Source: CALRQJ02 sp943370285 (GTDB taxonomy: Bacteria > Bacteroidota > Bacteroidia > Chitinophagales > Chitinophagaceae). From it: a DNA stretch of 64,000 nucleotides. The stretch's first letter is position 1, and the number at the start of each line of letters is the position of its first letter. Location: contig CALRQJ020000010.1 in NCBI GenBank assembly GCA_943370285.1, positions 1 to 64,000 on the forward strand, read 5' to 3'. The position numbers were made by a program, and so were the translations under genes. This document shows, in pieces, positions 57,001 through 63,774 of the stretch. The notes below the pieces were generated by a model, which saw nothing but the letters and a program-made list of their open reading frames with translations, did no database searches and was not told where the DNA came from.

Positions 57001-57306
57001 TTAGTGAATATTACCGATGAAGATGAAGTGATTTTATATGATAAGATTAAAGATATTTTTTATGAATTAGATAATCTTTCCGATATTAGTACACAAGAAA
57101 TAGATGATGAAACAGAAGAAGTGGTGAAATTAGAGATTACTTCCTTTGTAAATGGATTGAACAAGAACCTTTTGCGTATTCCAAAATCAAAGGCAAAAGA
57201 GGTAGACAATACCATTGCACAATTAAAAAATGAACTAGGTAACGACAAAAAGTTGAACATAGCAGCATTAACCAAGTTGCTTCAACAATTGCTGAATAAT
57301 GAGTAA
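54055..57306 (+). CDS. Large P-loop ATPase of the defence cassette (1083 aa)
   Basis: A cytoplasmic AAA/STAND-like NTPase with no close family I can name. Walker A is GAYGTGKSS at residues 52-60. Walker B is LAILIDEFGKLLE (about 138-150), with a sensor-like FLIATLHQGFSNYA after it. The remaining 850 residues are mostly helical, with Lys/Glu-rich coiled-coil-like stretches (about 560-600 and 930-1080) and no recognisable nuclease or helicase motif. Its size and N-terminal ATPase recall BrxC-type proteins of BREX, but no PglZ or BrxL is nearby. Placement between DUF4007 and the sulfur-transferase-like gene, with overlaps on both sides (14 and 8 bases), suggests a stable complex with both. Confidence 0.8.
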   Translation: MAVTKIKYSPSVNIIRDSSYQFNYIATPNATDTFTTILNDAVVGIKAHLLVGAYGTGKSSFLLALKQTLEGSTIHFKGHSKLLSSFANYEFIVIVGEATSLEEFFATRYHLTKGYRTSDIIKAIDKEYKSLKKQSKGLAILIDEFGKLLEYAAKYNPEKELYFIQQLAEWINDVNNDTFLIATLHQGFSNYALNLNKTQQQEWDKVRGRIKEIPFNEPVEQLLFLAAERISQKFPNTKTDKNFDKLFDVIKKAKAFPLRDYFNKEVAKKLYPFDILSASILTLSLQRYGQNERSLFSFIESNDHLGLSAFVELNNPNYYSLPQVYDYLLFNFYTKLTVKNTNVNYQQWSNIRTTLEKIDGVFKTEQEQRDAEAIIKTIGLINIFTTNAAKLEPQFYIDYVKLTLGVKSPEEIFRQLQSKLIIRYVRHNLRYTFVDSTELDIEMAIDDAGKLVEKVTNLVHHLNQYFEFPFIAAKAAYYEKGTPRFFQFKLTEEPLVAVPEGEVDGFINLIFSEDAKTIKKIEQTSVSCKEAIIYGYYKNTAEVKNILYEIQKVEKVKETHKEDRIAVKNLQSVKEHYVALLNHYVLDSLYNNSGNVLWFANGEKLNIQSRHSFNQQLSQICNRVYTYTPVYKNELINKTKVSGQVSQARKKLLERIITKLNQANLDFKQSEFPPEKSIYLSLLRETGMHFIEDGIGVLQKPTDNSFDEIWKASESFLNSTKNKERNLQEFIDVLLVKPFKLKQGFIDFWLPIFLLAKQDDFALFEGDTYVPEITVDTLELLSKKPGMFAVKAFDVAGVKLTLFNRYRVFLNQTENNKPNNKVFIQTIRPFLTFYRDLPEYAKKTSRLSKKTINLRKVIATAKDPEKAFFEDFPLALGFNIEQLQQGTASVESFLKQLQASIKELRTKYDVLVDSVEEYLVKEVLGSKAEFPAYKTAIRNRFKHLKQHLLLQHQKTFVTRIQSELDDRKAWLSSIAQSLIGKPLVNITDEDEVILYDKIKDIFYELDNLSDISTQEIDDETEEVVKLEITSFVNGLNKNLLRIPKSKAKEVDNTIAQLKNELGNDKKLNIAALTKLLQQLLNNE

Positions 57307-58405
57307 AAAAGTAAGACATGTATTGGGTATCTCTGGAGGCAAGGATAGTGCTGCCTTGGCTATTTATTTGCACCAACAATGCCCACATTTAAATATTGAA
57401 TATTACACCACTGATACTGGTAAAGAATTACAGGAAACCTACGATTTGATTGATAGGTTAGAAGTTTATTTGGGTAAACCTATTACACGAATTAAAGCAG
57501 CACGTACAAGCACACAAGATCCATTTGACCATTATTACCATGTATTTGGTGGTTATTTGCCTTCTTCTAACGCAAGATGGTGCACCAAAAAATTAAAGCT
57601 AGAACCCTTTGAAGCTTTTGTGGGGGATGATTTAGTAGTTTCTTATGTTGGTATTAGAGGCGATGAAGATAGAGAAGGTTATATCTCTAAAAAGCAGAAC
57701 ATACAATCCATCTTTCCTTTTAGAAAAAATATTTGGAGTGAAGATGTAATTGCAAAAGTGTTGAAGAATGAAAATATTGCAGCTGTAAAAGAAGTATATG
57801 AATTTCATTTTTCAGATAAAAATATTGGTAGAATTATTGAAATAGTACAACAACCTATTTCTGCAAAGTTTAGCTTACAGCAAAAACTCAATTTACTTTT
57901 AGAACAAGGAACTAAAGAGTTTAATACAGTAGTATTTCAGTTATTAAAAACCACCAATTATCCTTTGGCTTTTGAACAAGAATTTGCTTTACTAAACAAT
58001 GAAGATATATTGGTAAGGGAAGACATTTTTAGATTACTTAGAAACAGTGGCGTAGGTGTACCAGCCTATTATGAAAAAATAGCTTTTGAAGTAGATGGCA
58101 AAAAAGGAGAATATGCCCGTAGTAGAAGTGGCTGTTATTTCTGTTTTTTTCAACAAAAAATAGAATGGGTTTGGTTGTACGAACAACATCCAGACAAGTT
58201 TAAATTAGCTATGGAATATGAGAATGAAAAAGAAGGTTTTACTTGGAACCAAAACGAAAGCCTAAAAGAATTAATACAACCAGAACGTATTGAAGCAATT
58301 AAAACCGAATTTGTTAACCGCAATAAACCCCAATCAAAATCTTCTTATCTGTTAGATATATTGGAAGAAGCAGAGGTTGACGGTTGTGCGTCCTGTTTTA
58401 TTTAA
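57299..58405 (+). CDS. PAPS-reductase/DndC-like PP-loop enzyme of the defence cassette
   Basis: A 368-aa PP-loop ATP pyrophosphatase. The nucleotide motif is SGGKDS at residues 12-17. Further family features are YYTTDTGKELQETY and RIKAARTSTQDP. Five cysteines are placed like an Fe-S site plus tail pair: C95 (NARWCTKKLK), C279 and C282 (GCYFCFFQQK), and C363 and C366 (DGCASCF, at the extreme C-terminus). DndC and SspD, which activate DNA for phosphorothioation, are members with an Fe-S cluster. BREX type 4 also contains one (BrxP). A helical insert (about 165-260) separates the halves. The gene overlaps the ATPase by eight bases. Sulfur modification of DNA is possible but no desulfurase, DndD or DndE is nearby. 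Confidence 0.85.
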   Translation: MSKKVRHVLGISGGKDSAALAIYLHQQCPHLNIEYYTTDTGKELQETYDLIDRLEVYLGKPITRIKAARTSTQDPFDHYYHVFGGYLPSSNARWCTKKLKLEPFEAFVGDDLVVSYVGIRGDEDREGYISKKQNIQSIFPFRKNIWSEDVIAKVLKNENIAAVKEVYEFHFSDKNIGRIIEIVQQPISAKFSLQQKLNLLLEQGTKEFNTVVFQLLKTTNYPLAFEQEFALLNNEDILVREDIFRLLRNSGVGVPAYYEKIAFEVDGKKGEYARSRSGCYFCFFQQKIEWVWLYEQHPDKFKLAMEYENEKEGFTWNQNESLKELIQPERIEAIKTEFVNRNKPQSKSSYLLDILEEAEVDGCASCFI

Positions 58406-58444
58406 AAATTATAATAGAAAGAAATAATTATAAAACTTATATTC

Positions 58445-59485
58445 ATGGATGTAAGCATTGGCGAATGGAGTATTAATTACCTATCTCAACAAAAAGCAAA
58501 AATACTAGAACAGCCAAAATACCAGAGGGGTAAAGTATGGAGCCAATTAAAAGATCAACTGCTAATAGATTCAATATTAAGGGGGATTGATTTGCCGAAA
58601 TTTTATCTACGTGAAACAAAGTATGGCATTTATACTTATGAGATTGCCGATGGTCAACAAAGAATTAATGCAATACTTAAGTTTTTAAACGATGAAATAA
58701 AATTATCGAGAAATATATATAAAGGCCTCAATTTGTCAAAAATTGGTTCATTTGAAGTTGGTGGAAAAAGTTTTACAGAACTAAATAAGAAATTACAAGA
58801 TAGGTTTAAAAAATATAAGCTAACTGTTGCTTTTGTAAGTAATATTTCAAATTATGATATCCGAACTTTATTTGGGCGATTACAAATGGGAGATCCATTA
58901 ACTCCACCAGAAATCAGGAATGCTATTATAAGTAAATTAGGAGATCAAATAGATTTAATTGTTAGTGAACATGATTTCTTTAAAGTTTGTAAAATAAGGC
59001 CTGAAAGATTCAAAAGGCAAGACTATTTGAGTCATTGTTTCGCTTTAATTCATTATAAAAATAAAGTTGATCTAAAAGCCCCAGTTCTTCAAAAATTATA
59101 TTACGATTTGTCAGTAGAATTGCCAAGAGAATATATTGATACCACAATTAAAATATTAACCTGTTTAACTGAAATCGAAAAAAATAGCAAAAGAAAAATT
59201 GTTAACAAATGGTCTTTTTTTGATTTATTTAATTTTTTTCTGTCAAGGGTTGACAAAATAGAATCTATTGATTATAAAAAGATTTCCACTGCGTTTACTG
59301 AATTTGAAAAACAGCGTATAAAAGTAAAAAACCCAGAAAAATTAATTGAAGGAAAAACTCCATCGGATACTGAAAGAAATTTATACAATTATATAGTTTC
59401 ATTTAAATCAAATGGAGGGAATCCTAAAAACATAACTTTGCGGTTAGCTGCATTTGAGTTTTTCTTTGAAGATAAATTAAATTAA
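58445..59485 (+). CDS. Stand-alone DUF262 protein of the defence cassette
   Basis: DUF262 is a ParB/Srx-like fold found at the N-terminus of GmrSD-type and SspE restriction proteins, where it binds or hydrolyses nucleotides and, in SspE, senses phosphorothioate DNA. This 346-aa protein has the family motifs PKYQRGKVWS (about residues 24-33) and YEIADGQQRINAIL (DGQQR at 69-73). It lacks a C-terminal DUF1524 (His-Asn-His) nuclease; the end is a helical region with LYNYIVSFKSNGGNPKNITL. It would therefore act as a sensor or switch rather than a cutter. It starts 39 bases after the PP-loop gene and is seven bases before the SIR2 gene. Confidence 0.87.
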   Translation: MDVSIGEWSINYLSQQKAKILEQPKYQRGKVWSQLKDQLLIDSILRGIDLPKFYLRETKYGIYTYEIADGQQRINAILKFLNDEIKLSRNIYKGLNLSKIGSFEVGGKSFTELNKKLQDRFKKYKLTVAFVSNISNYDIRTLFGRLQMGDPLTPPEIRNAIISKLGDQIDLIVSEHDFFKVCKIRPERFKRQDYLSHCFALIHYKNKVDLKAPVLQKLYYDLSVELPREYIDTTIKILTCLTEIEKNSKRKIVNKWSFFDLFNFFLSRVDKIESIDYKKISTAFTEFEKQRIKVKNPEKLIEGKTPSDTERNLYNYIVSFKSNGGNPKNITLRLAAFEFFFEDKLN

Positions 59486-59492
59486 ATACTAC

Positions 59493-60359
59493 ATGCCATT
59501 TAATAGTAAAACGATACCTCAAGCATTAATTGATGCATTAAAGGGGAATAATTGTGCATTATTTGTTGGAGCTGGTTTATCTGTTGGGGCAGGATTGCCA
59601 ACATGGAAAGGCTTGCTTACAACATTAATTCAAGAAGTTAAAGCCTTACCATATGATACTAGATCAATAGTTCGACAGTATAATGCTTTATTATCTGACA
59701 CATCTAAATATTTGATGCTAGCTCAGGATATTAAAGACACACTAACTGCGGATAAATTTTATGATGTCCTAGCTAGAATTTTTGGGAATCCAGCCTTGCA
59801 ACCCACACCAACTCATTCTGCTCTTACAAAAATTTCATTTTCGTTTGTCATAACTACAAACTATGACCGCTTAATTGAAAAAGCTTATATAAAAGCTTCT
59901 AAAGTTGGTGAAATTCCACCAACTTTAACTCAAACCAACAGTAGAGATATTGCGTATAAAATTTGGAATAATGAATTTTTTATTTTAAAAGCACATGGCG
60001 ATGTTGCAGTAAGACGAGATGAAATAGTGATGACAGAATCTGATTACAGAAGCATTCTTTTTAAAAATCCCGGTTTCCAAAGTGCGATTCAAGTTTTATT
60101 TTCAACAAAATCGTTGTTGTTTATTGGTACTTCTTTTACCGACCCTGATTTCATTTTGTTGATGCGTTATCTTCATTCAGCATACCATGGCGGAGGCCCA
60201 CCCCATTATATATTGATAAACGAAAAGGATATATTAGACGTTGAAGCAAAAAGTCATCTAAGGGATTTTAAACTACATACAATAAAATATAATCCGGAAA
60301 ATAATCATCAACAAATACTTCAATTTATTCAAAGTTTGAATAAATCAACAAAGCATTAG
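59493..60359 (+). CDS. SIR2-domain protein (probable NADase effector)
   Basis: A 288-aa protein that is almost entirely a SIR2 domain. The NAD site is ALFVGAGLSVGAGLPTWKG (GAGLS at residues 26-30), with TTNYDRLIEKAY (Asn123) and the catalytic His168 in FILKAHGDVAV. FIGTSFTDPDFILLMRYL follows. In many anti-phage systems (Thoeris, Gabija-like, pAgo-linked DSR and others) such stand-alone SIR2 proteins deplete NAD+ on infection. There is no zinc-ribbon Cys set as in true deacetylases, which supports an NADase. It is the last plus-strand gene and ends in a four-base overlap with the convergent GHKL gene. Confidence 0.88.
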   Translation: MPFNSKTIPQALIDALKGNNCALFVGAGLSVGAGLPTWKGLLTTLIQEVKALPYDTRSIVRQYNALLSDTSKYLMLAQDIKDTLTADKFYDVLARIFGNPALQPTPTHSALTKISFSFVITTNYDRLIEKAYIKASKVGEIPPTLTQTNSRDIAYKIWNNEFFILKAHGDVAVRRDEIVMTESDYRSILFKNPGFQSAIQVLFSTKSLLFIGTSFTDPDFILLMRYLHSAYHGGGPPHYILINEKDILDVEAKSHLRDFKLHTIKYNPENNHQQILQFIQSLNKSTKH

Positions 60360-62773
60360 TCTTCTAAGCTATTAATCAACTGCTCCATTCCAAAATTCAA
60401 TAAAAAGTCAGAATAATAACTATCGAATACATCACGTATATAATCATCAACAGTTACTTCCTCTTCATTACCATCTTTGGTGAGTTGTAATTTATAATTT
60501 CGTTTTTTGGTAATCATGTATAAAAACAACGTATGAAAATATACAGAAGCTAAATAGCGTTTTTCAGCAATAGTTATTTGATCAACAGATTTTAATTTAC
60601 TTCGGTAAGACAAAAAAACCTTGCTATCTAAATTAATGTAAATCTTTTCTAAAGTGTTGCCTTCGCCAACAGGATACATTACCGTATTATAATTCATTTC
60701 AATTCCAGCAGCTTCAAGGTCTGCCCATTTATCTTCTTTAATTCTCACCAATTCTGGTAAGCCAATATTGTCAAATGTTTCTTCTTCTTTGGGTGCATCT
60801 GTTTTAGGTGCTTCTTTATCTTTTACCTTCACCCATAATAACTCTTCAAAATTTTCTCCTGCTCCGCTTAAAGTAATTTTCAACTGTACTTCATCGCCTA
60901 CATGCATGTCTTTTGTAGGGTTCAAAGCCAATTTAATAGTACCTTGGTTAGGGCTGCTTTTGGTAATATTTAATAAAGAACCAATCTCTTTATCAGAACC
61001 TTGTTGGTCGCCACCTTTTGCTGCTGTTCTTTTTACATCTAATAAAGCTATTTCTAAATCACCAGGTTCTTCGCTTCTGTCAAAATATTCATTTTCTACA
61101 TCGGTATCAAACTTAATAATCTTCTCTCCATCTTTTGGTAAGGCAACTACAGTTCTATCTCCTTCTTTAACACTATGCAGTTTAAAGTAGCTAGGAAATC
61201 GCTTGGGATTAAAAGGCTTCTGTTCTTGCCTTTCTTTATCTTTTTTATGCTCGGTTTTTTTGGTTTCCTTATCTCTTTTTTCTTCCAGCTTTAATGTGTT
61301 TTGCAATAGCTTAAACAAATCAGAATCTTTGGGTAAGTTCTTTGCAAAAGATTTTAATAATTCGTTGGTGTCTTCACTATCTAAACCAATCGATTCTTTT
61401 CGGTGTCTGTTAATTTCATCTAATTTGCTCTTGCGTAATTTTTTGCCTAAATATTCTCTTAATTCTCTTGCTTCATCACCTTCTTTTAATCTATCTCTCG
61501 AAGCCATGAACAACTCTTTTCTAAATTCATATTTCATCTTCGTACAATCAACATGAATTAGTAAATAGTCTTTCAACAAATTAAACTTCAATTGACGAGT
61601 AATAAATTCACTAGTATAATGCCCATGTGCTTGTCCATTAATGGAGAACATTACTGTCATGTTGTTTTTAAAGAAATTTCGACGGATATTTTCTTTGGTT
61701 TGCTTTACATCATTGTTACCAACTTTGGCTTTAAAAACATAACAAGTTACTTTCATATCTCCGAATAATTCATCCGTATATGTTTCAGAAAAATGGTCGT
61801 CAATATAATTATTTTCATTTTCCAATCTTCGTTTCAATCCAAATAAATCAAGCTCCAAAACTTTATTATTGGGATAACGTTCTTTTTTATCAACTGTATA
61901 AACAGGCAAGACTGGTTCAAACAAAAACTCATTCAAACTTTGATTTAAATCTTGTGCAAAACCGGAATAGCCAGAAGGAAATTGGTACGAATACATTTTA
62001 ATAATTGAGCCTGTTTTAAACTTACGATTAAATAAGTTTAAATCGAGGTCGCCTTGCAAATCAAAGGCAGGTATTTTACCATCTATTTTTAAAAACTCGT
62101 ACCAAGTATTCTTTTTGGTTTCGGCTTCACCTTTAGCAAAAGGATGCTCACGAACCAATGTAAAACCAAACTGACCTGTACCATCATATCTTTTAGATGC
62201 AATTAATTGATAGCCTTTTTTGCCACAAAAAACAATAGCACCAGAACCACCCATATTGTACTTACCTTGTACAAACATGATTTTGTTTTTGTTGCCACGT
62301 ACTAAAGACAAAAATGTATTATCAAAATCATCTGGATGTTGCCCTTCTCCATTATCATAAATTATTACAGAAGTATTTCTTGGCAGACCATCTGCAATCA
62401 CTTGAATTTCTTCTGCTTGCTTTTTACGGTGTGTAGGTAAGTCCCAATTTTTATATTCTGGAAAGAATGTTTTGATGGCTTCCTCCATAGACTTAGGAGC
62501 ATTTGAAGCATCAGGTTGTATTCCTTTTTCTAAACATTTTTTAGTAAGTATTGCATCTATAGAATTGGTAACTTTTTCAACCAATGCTGCTATAGGATTG
62601 GATTGCTGGTTTTCTATGATTCCATAATTGCTTTCATTACCACCAACTGGTACCCAATTTTCTTGCTTGAAAATTTCTGGTTGGCTTTGTATAATTACTT
62701 CTATGTCTTCTTCTGTTTTAGCAGAGAATAATTTGTCAAATAATACTTTTAGGTCAATTGAGGTATCAAACAT
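60356..62773 (-). CDS. GHKL-type (Hsp90/MORC-like) ATPase convergent with the cassette
   Basis: An 805-aa protein (ATG 62773; TTG 62794 is possible). Its GHKL ATP site is complete: N-box Glu66, Asn70 and Asp73 in IAALVEKVTNSIDAIL, G1 in IIYDNGEGQ (residues 137-145), and G2 GKYNMGGSGAI (170-180). GHKL ATPases such as MORC, Hsp90 and MutL dimerise on ATP binding and clamp a client or DNA. A charged linker (about 500-545, Lys/Glu/Arg-rich) separates a beta-rich region and a helical C-terminus of unknown fold. Its 3' end overlaps the SIR2 stop by four bases (60356-60359). Same AT-rich base composition as the plus-strand genes suggests one unit. Confidence 0.84.
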   Translation of the reverse strand: MFDTSIDLKVLFDKLFSAKTEEDIEVIIQSQPEIFKQENWVPVGGNESNYGIIENQQSNPIAALVEKVTNSIDAILTKKCLEKGIQPDASNAPKSMEEAIKTFFPEYKNWDLPTHRKKQAEEIQVIADGLPRNTSVIIYDNGEGQHPDDFDNTFLSLVRGNKNKIMFVQGKYNMGGSGAIVFCGKKGYQLIASKRYDGTGQFGFTLVREHPFAKGEAETKKNTWYEFLKIDGKIPAFDLQGDLDLNLFNRKFKTGSIIKMYSYQFPSGYSGFAQDLNQSLNEFLFEPVLPVYTVDKKERYPNNKVLELDLFGLKRRLENENNYIDDHFSETYTDELFGDMKVTCYVFKAKVGNNDVKQTKENIRRNFFKNNMTVMFSINGQAHGHYTSEFITRQLKFNLLKDYLLIHVDCTKMKYEFRKELFMASRDRLKEGDEARELREYLGKKLRKSKLDEINRHRKESIGLDSEDTNELLKSFAKNLPKDSDLFKLLQNTLKLEEKRDKETKKTEHKKDKERQEQKPFNPKRFPSYFKLHSVKEGDRTVVALPKDGEKIIKFDTDVENEYFDRSEEPGDLEIALLDVKRTAAKGGDQQGSDKEIGSLLNITKSSPNQGTIKLALNPTKDMHVGDEVQLKITLSGAGENFEELLWVKVKDKEAPKTDAPKEEETFDNIGLPELVRIKEDKWADLEAAGIEMNYNTVMYPVGEGNTLEKIYINLDSKVFLSYRSKLKSVDQITIAEKRYLASVYFHTLFLYMITKKRNYKLQLTKDGNEEEVTVDDYIRDVFDSYYSDFLLNFGMEQLINSLED

Positions 62774-63079
62774 AGAAAACACTTTAAATTTCAATCAACA
62801 ATATAAATAGTTTTCAGAATATACTAAAACAAATTATGTAGTGCAAGATAATTTTTTTGAAATTTGCTTTCATAGCCCACTCAAAGCCATAGATAAGTCC
62901 ACCTAAAGTAATGGATGGTTCAATGTTATGTCCCCCGACGAGTCGGAGGGCAGTGACAAACTATCATATTATTTATTTGATTCACTCATTATTCGGCTAC
63001 ATTCCTTAACAAACCTTTAGTAAGCCCGACACAAGCATTGGCATCTTATTGGTATTATTCATTTTTAAAATTACCAATT
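62774..63079 (+). other. Intergenic region with a dispersed hairpin element
   Basis: 306 bases without a gene. A GC-rich imperfect hairpin (CCCCCGA, then CGAG, TCGGAGGG) at 62932-62950 stands out in AT-rich DNA; such elements recur in intergenic regions of Chitinophagaceae. The area between 62774 and 62880 is the likely promoter zone of the GHKL gene, but no TAnnTTTG was found. Confidence 0.5.
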
Positions 63080-63466
63080 ATGAAAAAAATGTTTACCCTA
63101 TTGTTGCTGGCCGGTATAGTATCGGTGGCACAAGCACAACAAACAGAAGAACGTTCTAACGGTTATGACAACGACGATAATGGTGCTACCTACGACCGAA
63201 GGGGCAATGGTAATAGTACCAATCGAAACAACAATCCGTTTGTATGGCTCGAAAGAGAAAGAGACCGAGATATGGCTCGTATTAACAGAGAATACGACCG
63301 TAAAATTCAACGAGTGTACAACAGTTATTTTTCTAACCGTTTTCAAAAGCAACGCATGGTTCGCCAATTAGAAGATGAACGTAGAATGGAATTGAGACAA
63401 GTACAAATGGAGTATCAACGTAAATTAAACCGCATCAGACGCAATGGAAATAATCGTCATTTCTAA
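63080..63466 (+). CDS. Small secreted charged helical protein (128 aa)
   Basis: The 128-aa product has a signal peptide (MKKMFTLLLLAGIVSVAQAQ). An Asn/Gly/Asp-rich spacer (about residues 21-52) and then a long Arg/Glu-rich helix (about 58-123) follow. The helix contains NPFVWLERERDRDMARINRE and QKQRMVRQLEDERRMELRQV. The heptad-like pattern suggests a coiled coil in the periplasm. The function is unknown. ATG 63080 opens the signal peptide; a longer frame to 63038 is unlikely. It has its own terminator. Confidence 0.65.
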   Translation: MKKMFTLLLLAGIVSVAQAQQTEERSNGYDNDDNGATYDRRGNGNSTNRNNNPFVWLERERDRDMARINREYDRKIQRVYNSYFSNRFQKQRMVRQLEDERRMELRQVQMEYQRKLNRIRRNGNNRHF

Positions 63467-63496
63467 ATACCGTATCGGTTTATGCGACAATAAAAT

Positions 63497-63542
63497 AAGG
63501 CTGTAACAACAAGTGCGTTTCACTTAGCGTTACAGCCTTTTG
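63497..63542 (+). terminator. Terminator after the small secreted protein
   Basis: AAGGCTGTAAC (63497-63507) pairs with GTTACAGCCTT (63529-63539), an 11-bp perfect stem, followed by TTTG; an inner AAGTG/CACTT pair extends it. Confidence 0.8.
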
Positions 63543-63544
63543 TT

Positions 63545-63774
63545 TATGATTTAAATTTTTTTCGCCGGGAAGCCTCAAAAGCGGTATACTGCTTACGCCC
63601 TACTCCCTACACCCTAAGCCCTACGCCTTCCGCCCTAAACCTTTTTGCCACAAAGTCTCAAAGGCACTAAGGAAGCATGATGCTTTGGGCTTCCGCCCTA
63701 CACCTTCCGCCTTATACCTTTCACCTCAAACCCTTTTGCCACGAAGACTCCAAGGCACAAAGAAAGCATACTGG
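63545..63774 (+). repeat. Dispersed intergenic repeats (two related units)
   Basis: Two similar units occur: CTTTTTGCCACAAAGTCTCA with AAGGCACTAAGGAAGCAT (63641-63678), and CCTTTTGCCACGAAGACTCC with AAGGCACAAAGAAAGCAT (63732-63769). They are separated by pyrimidine-rich CCCTA/CCTAC tracts (63596-63640, 63690-63725). They resemble the 51.2-52.2 kb repeat region in style (ACAAAG and CACGAAG motifs). No gene is seen. Confidence 0.65.

Noticed and set aside
59493..60359. Thoeris or a HerA-SIR2 pair
   Set aside because: No TIR-domain gene is nearby, and the large ATPase lacks HerA/FtsK-type motifs that I can see.
53199..62773. Canonical Dnd or Ssp phosphorothioation system
   Set aside because: Only a DndC-like and a DUF262 gene are present. 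DndA, DndB, DndD, DndE, SspB and the F-G-H restriction genes were not found.
53199..62773. BREX type 4
   Set aside because: BREX type 4 has a PAPS-reductase-like gene and a large ATPase, but PglZ and BrxL are absent, and DUF4007, DUF262, SIR2 and GHKL are not its components.
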